Shown here in pieces: positions 57,671 to 64,000 of a stretch of 64,000 bases of DNA; position 1 is the first letter of the stretch; each line of letters begins with the position of its first letter. The notes under the pieces are model-generated. The model saw only the letters and a list, made by a program, of their open reading frames with translations, was not told where the DNA came from and did not search any database. This DNA is from Datisca glomerata (taxonomy: Eukaryota > Streptophyta > Magnoliopsida > Cucurbitales > Datiscaceae). The DNA is taken from the NCBI GenBank assembly GCA_003255025.1, contig QANY01005285.1, positions 819,001 to 883,000 on the forward strand, in the 5' to 3' direction. A program made the position numbers and the translations under genes.

Positions 57671-60600
57671 ATGTCTATCATAGGTAACCCTATTACTGCT
57701 TTACTCGCTCTTGAGAGATTGAATGGTGATAATTTCGTACGTGATAAATCAAATATGAACATAATACTGATTTGTGAGAACAATAAGTTCGTTCTTACTG
57801 AGGAATGTCCTGAGGAACCCGCTGCTAACGCCCTAAGAATGTTAGGAACAAATATGATGCTTGGATCATATCAAACAACAAGGCGAAGTACTACATGTTT
57901 GTGAACATAAATGATGTTCTGAAAATCAAGCATGAAAGTATAGAGACTGCCTATAAGATTATGTAATCTTTACAGGCAATGTTTGGGTAGCAGTCCGATC
58001 AAAGTTATCATGAGGCCATTAGGATCTATAAGACAACTATAATAAGGAAGGTTACTTCTGTTCGAGAGCATGTTTTGAATATGATCAACATAATGCACGA
58101 GGCAGAAGCACATGGGGCGACGATTGGTGAGTGGACTCAAGTTAGCATCATACTAGAGTCGCTCACACTAACGTTTTCTACCAACTATGTTATGAACAAG
58201 GTGCAATTCAATATGACCCAATTGTTGAATGAACTGCAGTCTTTTGAGTCATTCAAGCATAGAATGACCAAATTGGATGAGGAAAATGTTGTTGAGCAAA
58301 AGTCTTCTTCCAATATTGTTAAGAACAAGAAAATTAAGAAGAACAATGGTAAGGACAAGATTAAGAACAAAAAAGTAAAGAAAGCCAAGACAAAGCCAAA
58401 AGCCAAGAAGAACATGAAAGATAGCATGCCCAAAAGAAAGTGTTTCCACTATGGGGTTGAAGGTCATTGGAAGAGAAACTGTAACAAGTATCTCTCTGAG
58501 CTGAAAAAGGAAGGTAAATATGATTTACTTGTACTTAAAACTTGTTTAGTGGAATATGATGTATGTGGACTGATCAATGTACAAGCTAGGGTGGGTATGG
58601 GTATTTTGTCACTTTCATTGACGACTACTCAAGATATGGTTATAGTTACCTAATGTATCGAATGTTTTTAAACTTTTGAAAAGTTTAAAGACTTCAAGGC
58701 TGAAGCTGAAAAAGAATTAGGTAAATCATTAAAAATCCTTCGATCCGATCGAGATGGTGAATACTTGGATTTGAAATTCAAAGATTATTTGCTGGAGTGT
58801 GGAATCTTATCCCAATTCATAGCACCTAAAACACCACAGCAAAATGGTATTGCAGAGAGGAGAAATCGAACCTTATTGGATATGGTTAGATCGATGTTAA
58901 GCTACTCATCATTGTCACTTACATTTGGAGGATAAGCACTATACACGGCAAATTACATTTTGAATGTAGTGCCCTTTAAGTCTGTAAGAAAGATGTTTTT
59001 AGAGTTATAGAATGGCTCCAAACCTAGTTTGTGTCTTTTCGTATATAAGAGTGTCCAACTCACGTTCCTAGACCCAAGACTGGAAAGTTAGACTAAAGGT
59101 ATGAAGTATACATATTTGTTGTCTATTCTCTAGAGGCTAGAGGTGGGTACTTTTTATAGTCACAATGATCAAAAGGTGTTTGTGTCGACAAATGAAACCT
59201 TTCTTGAACATTACTATATGCAAAACTACAAACCTCGTACCAATGTAGTTCTCAAAGAATTAGCGACTGATGAGATCAGACCACCTTCAATTTCTACTGA
59301 TAAACAACAAACCATAAAAACCACAGTTCCTGCAAAGGAAACCCCCGTGCAACATCGTAGTGGGAGGGTTGTAAGACAACTAGTTCGTTAAGAACTAGAG
59401 CCACGTGTCCTAGTGTCAAACACTAATAAGGACTATCCATTATCTTATGAAGAAGCAATGGATGATCCTGAAAAAGATAAATGACAAGATGCCATGAACA
59501 AGGAAATGAAATCTATGTATTCCAATTTTGTCTAGAAACTTGTAGGTCCACCTGAAGATGTTAGGCCTATTGGATGTAAATGGATTTTCAAGAAGAAAAG
59601 AGGTGCATATGAGAAAGTAGAGAATTTCAAGACACGGTTAGTAGCCAATGGCTATACACAAAGGGAATGAGTCTATTATGAAGAGATATTCTCCCTTGTG
59701 GCCATGTTAAAATCCATTCGCATCCTTTTGTCCATAGTCGCTAGTTTTGACTATGAGATATGACAAATGGACATCAAGACAGCTTTTCTGAGTGGTTCTC
59801 TTGAAGAAAACATTTATATGATGCAACCAGAAGGATTCGTACAAAAGGGGCAAGATAAGAAAGTATGCAATTTGCTTAAATCCATTTATGGATTCCAAGC
59901 AATTAAATCTTGGAATCTTACCTTGGATGAGATTATAAAGTCTTATGGCTTCGAGCAAAATATTGATGAAGCTTGTGTTTATATATACACCAAAGATAAG
60001 ATAGTGATTTTCTTAGTTTTTATGTTGATGATATTCTACACATTGAGAATGATGTAGAAACATTGTCAAAGGTAAAGAAATGGTTAGCTGAAAAATTTCA
60101 AATGAAAGATTAGGGAGAAGCGAGCTATGTTCTAGGCATCCGAATTCGAAGAGATAGAAAGAACAAGTTCTTGGCATTTTCTTAGGCATCTTATATTGAT
60201 AAAGTGTTGGAGAGATTCTTTATGGATAATTCCAAGAAAATGTCAACAATCGACCAGACATGGAATTGTCCTTTCTAAGGAGCAATGTCCTAAGACACCT
60301 CAAGAGGTAGAGTATATGAGAAATGTTCCCTATGCTTCAGCAGTTAGAAGTCTCATGTATGTCATGTTGTGTACGGGACCAGACATCTGTTATACAGTGA
60401 AAATGATCAGTCGTTATCAATCGAATCCATGTTTAGAACACTGGATTGCAGTAAAACACATTCTTAAGTATCTTAGGAGAATGAGAAACTATATGTTTGT
60501 TTATTCAGGTGGAGACCTGAACCCCACTGGATATACTGATTCTGATTTTCATTTAGACAAAGACTGTCGAAAGTCAACATCTGGATCAGTATTCACCCTA

Positions 60601-61007
60601 GGTGGAGGAGCTGTAGTCTGGAGAAGTATTAAACAATCCAGCATTACAGATTCCACTATGGAAGCTGAATATATAGCGGCTTGTGAAACTACGAAAGATG
60701 CGGTATGGCTCAGAAAGTTCTATTATGATCTAGAAGTAGTTCCAGATATGGACAACCCACTGATTCTATACTTTGATAATAGTGGGGCGGTAGCAAATTT
60801 CAAGGAACCGAGGAGTCACAAGAGGGACAAGCACATAAAGAGAAAATATTATCTTGTAAGAGAGATCGTGCATCGAGGAGATGTGACTCCTATGAAGATA
60901 ACATCAGAATAAAACCTGACTAATCATTTTACAAAGACACTTCCTGTGAAGTCATTTATGGGTCATGTGCGTAACATGGGATTAAGAGAGATGCCACATT
61001 TGTTTTA
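57671..61007 (+). pseudogene. Ty1/copia element 2 Gag-Pol relic with internal deletion
   Basis: Gag from 57671 (MSIIGNPITALLALERLNGD), a shift near 57850, then EHVLNMINIMHEAEAHG and a Lys-rich stretch before the zinc knuckle, CFHYGVEGHWKRNC, with the second Cys changed to Tyr. At about 58560 gag-side sequence (CLVEYD) is joined to INVQAR and, in another frame, FIDDYSRYGYSYLMYR: protease and the integrase zinc finger are deleted. Then ILRSDRDGEYLDL, TPQQNGIAERRNRTL, GCKWIFKKKRG, QMDIKTAFLSGSLEENIYMM and LLKSIYGF. The catalytic region reads FMLMIFY in frame, a shifted YVDDI. RNase H: GYTDSDFHLDKDCRKSTSGS and YCDNSGAVAN-like YFDNSGAVAN. Many stops. Confidence 0.9.
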
Positions 61008-61022
61008 GGGCGAGTGGGAGAT

Positions 61023-63209
61023 TGTTGGAGGTTATGTCTTCAAAGCATGTGTATTGATATTTTGATATAAAAATTATAGAGGATTACATTTTTCTTATAA
61101 TTGTTCTTTTAAATTATTGTTGAATAATTTATATAAATATTTGAAAATTATATATTTATTAGTGAGACTATGTTATTGTATAAGTATGAGACGATTAAGA
61201 TCATAGATAATGGATAAAATTGTCAGCAACAAATTAAAGTATGGAATCTTTAATGAACGGTTGCTAGTACGGTTTTCTAAGCATTATGAATGCGTGTGAT
61301 CTAGATCCGAATCATTGATAGGGATAGACATCTTAGTGAAGGTACTTTATAAAATAAGATTATAAATGACAAGATCGATGTGAATTAATATCTTTATTAA
61401 CTTGCCGTTTATCATAAAGATTTAATCCGCATCAATTCGATGATCATATATAGATCAGTCTGAATCCTGAGTAGTCATGAACTCCAATACATATCTACTG
61501 AATCTTTTTATTAACTCATTAAGGTCTGTTTGTTAATCTGACTAGTGACTTTTATTTTGGAGATTCAGTGATGTGGTTAGATGGGGACGTGAATCTAAGC
61601 TTTCTTAATGAATCGTATATTGATTTAAATGTTAATTCTAAAACTGAATGTTTATTTAACTCAAATTTAAATAAGATTATAAATTAGCCATCCACTAGTG
61701 GATTAATGGTATTTAAGGATCAAGAGGTAATTTGAAGGGTAAAATGATAACTTTGATCAATTCTAATTTACGAACCAATAATTGGAGGACAGAACTACAT
61801 GAAATGCTTATGTCAGTGGACTACATGAGAATACTTTTTAAATGCATTATATAATTTCTAAGAGTGCGATTCCATATTTATAGTGAAATAATAATGAAAT
61901 TAATAAATAAGATTATTTAATTAATAATCTGATTTATTGGAGCTTAGAATTATAGGTCCATGGTTTCCATGTCACATCTATACTACGCTGTCTATGGTGT
62001 GAATTTTTCAGGACATGAGTAAAGGACTGACTTGCAGAATGAATTTTTATTCTAGGGTAAGTACATAATTATGAGATAATTATGTGTGATTAATAAATTA
62101 AGAATTAATTAATTGAATTATATTATATATTTAAATATAATTTTTGAAAATTATATATATAATTATCAATTTTTTTATTATCGATAAGTGAGATAAAATA
62201 TCTAATTTATTAAATTAGATAATTAAATTGTTCTTAGATAATAATTTAAATCAACTAAATCTTAATTGTAAAATAACAGATAAGTTAGTTGATAGAGATA
62301 ATAATATATGTTAATTTTGAATAAAATAATATCTAGATAATTATCTTATTAAAATAAATATTTAGTTCGCAGTAATTGTCACGTGTCATCACTGATAGGG
62401 TATCAGAAATTGACATGGACTACTATGTGTCACATGGCACTACAGTAGTAAGTGTGCAACACTGTAGTGCCATGTGGCACTGGAGTTGTGCACAATTGCA
62501 GTGGGTCCCACTGTAATTGATAATTTTATAATTAAATATTATTTCAGTTTATTCCTAAAAATTATGATACGTCATTATCTAGAATATATATAGATATTAT
62601 TCTAATGGCCTTAGTTGTTGAAAGAATGGGAGAAAATTAGTTGATTAGATCATCAGTTCATCAATCAAGAGTTTAATTGAGAACATGATTGGTGTCAGAG
62701 AGATTTTATTCTGTGGTTGAACGATAATCAAACTTCTAAAAGAATAATCATCACGTCCTTTTAGAGAATAGTCTCACTAAAGTCTTTTTCAGTAAATTTT
62801 TAGATCACATGTGTTGAGAACATCTAGAGACAGAAAAAGTGTCTTGTAATATTCTACGTCCCCGCACACGTCCTAGTGCATTGAGGATTGAATTGGAAGA
62901 TCTTGATGTGGATCTCAGAGTCTACTAATCGTTGAAATGATTTTGTGAGAACGAGGGATTGATCGATTTTTGCAAGGACACTTGATATAGACTACAAGAA
63001 GTATATGATTCATAACCTTCTATGTTGTAGATTTAACTTATAAATATATAATGGATTCCGACTGATTGAAAAAGAGTTTTCAATAAAAGATTTTATTTGA
63101 TTATTCTGGCGTTGCGCAAGTTTCATTTTATTAAAATATTTGATTTTTATTGAAAATTTAATTTTCTTGAAGGCCACGTGCCTTCACGCTTCCGCCGCGA
63201 CGACCAGCA
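61023..63209 (+). repeat. 3' LTR of copia element 2 (2,187 bp)
   Basis: It begins TGTTGGAGGTTATG after the polypurine tract and ends GACGACCAGCA. It is co-linear with 53671-55749 apart from the gap noted there. Confidence 0.9.
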
Positions 63210-63496
63210 GACATGTCAATGTAACATGTGGTCTCCATCATATCTTCTTGAGATGGCTTTATTTTCATCCCCCTAAGGAAGGTTTCGAGCTGTATCCTTA
63301 CCAATGTTGGATTTCTTAAAAATATAGGACTAAGTGATGTAGTTTAGTTTTGACCGATCCTAAGGTAGCATATTCTAAATCAAGTCATGAAATCTGAAAT
63401 AATGGGTTACACTCACAAAGTCACAATTAAGCTTTCAGTGGATAATTGTCACTTGACCAAATAAGCGGTACCTTATTATTAAAAGAGAAAATATAT
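63210..63496 (+). repeat. Second, partial leader copy after the 3' LTR
   Basis: GACATGTCAATGTAACATGTGGTCTCC and the following 280 bp match 57127-57440 (AAGGTTTCGAGCTGTATC, GATGTAGTTTAGTTTTGACC, GGGTTACACT). About 1,377 bp that should stand between LTR and this segment (55750-57126) are absent. It ends near AAAATATATC, where unrelated coding sequence starts. Confidence 0.82.
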
Positions 63497-64000
63497 CTAG
63501 CAAATGAGTGCGTGGACTTTTGTAATGAATATATGGAGAAATAAATAGGAGTACGTCATGGAGAATGTCACAATCAAGATTTCATTAGCAACATTATTCT
63601 TGAAGGACATCCAATCTTAGCAGGAACATCAACTATGATGAGTGATAAAATGTTAAAAAGTGTGCATCGTTATGTGTTATTCAATACGGGTGGGGTTGAA
63701 CCATTCTTTTAGTAAGTAACTATAAGTTTCTTAGAATTTTCAACTAATTTATATTGACACGACATTGGTATATAACCTAAAATTATGTATACATTTGATG
63801 TTAAGATACATTAGTGAGTTACAACAATCAAATAAAGATCTTGAAAGAAATCATACCTCGCTATGGAAGAGGCATATAGAAAAATTTTCATCATGGTTTA
63901 AGGAGAAGGTTAATTACATGCTACAAATTGTTTTATAAATGATTGGTGAAAGTTTTACGATATTGACAGATTAAATTTAATGCTCTCTTATAGATTCAAA
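63497..64000 (+). pseudogene. CACTA (En/Spm) transposon coding fragment, DUF4218-like
   Basis: The frame reads ECVDFCNEYMEK, a stop, then GECHNQDFISNIILEGHPIL and KSVHRYVLFNTGGVEPFF followed by a stop. After an apparent intron (about 63715-63805, an acceptor-like AAG before ATACATTAG), YISELQQSNKDLERNH and LWKRHIEKFSSWFKEK appear. HRYVLFN followed by a late FxxWFKxK segment is the signature end of plant CACTA-associated DUF4218 proteins. It runs out of the window. Orientation is plus; completeness cannot be judged. Confidence 0.72.

Larger units (their letters stand above)
53671..63209 (+). mobile_element. Ty1/copia element 2, long LTRs, defective
   Basis: Direct repeats 53671-55749 and 61023-63209 flank a leader, gag, part of integrase, RT and RNase H. 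TGGTATGAC at 55752 resembles the start of an initiator tRNA-Met primer site, and GGCGAGTGGGAGAT (61009-61022) is the polypurine tract. The sequence after the 3' LTR is not host DNA but a second copy of the element's own leader, so there is no simple target duplication. Confidence 0.88.

Overview
This is a stretch of plant nuclear DNA, most likely from a eudicot. Two spliced or single-exon host genes of plant type (an IST1-like ESCRT gene and a DUF241 gene) and an adenosine-kinase gene fragment lie in a sea of decayed, nested transposable elements. There are no operons, phage genes, rRNAs or tRNAs that I can see. Two ambiguous bases (3209, 54628) show this is draft assembly.

Layout. 1-690: end of a hAT transposase pseudogene. 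1045-11330: broken Ty3/gypsy chromovirus (protease, RT, RNase H, integrase, chromodomain) split by a 7.1-kb gag-only LTR element at 2833-9913 with target duplication GATGC. 12312-15097 (minus): intact seven-exon IST1-like gene. 16400-17290: solo LTR (duplication ATTGG). 18485-19127: first two exons of an adenosine kinase gene, broken. 20160-22600: three different repeat arrays. 22900-25000 (minus): eroded Ty1/copia pol. 26195-32241: Ty1/copia element with both LTRs. 32579-33541 (minus): intact single-exon DUF241 gene. 36035-44153 (minus): Athila/Calypso-like Ty3/gypsy element with tRNA-Asp-type primer site and an internal pol deletion. About 44154-53670: decayed MULE carrying a Ulp1-like (C48) peptidase relic on plus and a MuDR-type transposase relic on minus; its transposase exon is interrupted by a solo LTR (48805-51711) of the same family as the 2833-9913 element. 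53671-63209: second Ty1/copia element with 2.1-kb LTRs, followed by a second partial copy of its own leader. 63497-64000: start of a CACTA transposase-region fragment.

How the parts relate. The two host genes look functional: continuous reading frames, canonical splice sites in the IST1-like gene, and recognisable TATA sequence before the DUF241 gene. Every transposon coding region contains stops, frameshifts or lost catalytic residues, so none looks autonomous. The most unusual structures are (1) the gag-only (TR-GAG-like) family, present three times as two paired LTRs and one solo LTR, with a 56-bp tandem array whose copy number differs between LTRs; and (2) a roughly 42-bp hairpin-forming repeat that recurs at four places inside the MULE, including the transposase intron. 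All boundaries were read by eye; no alignment or database search was run.
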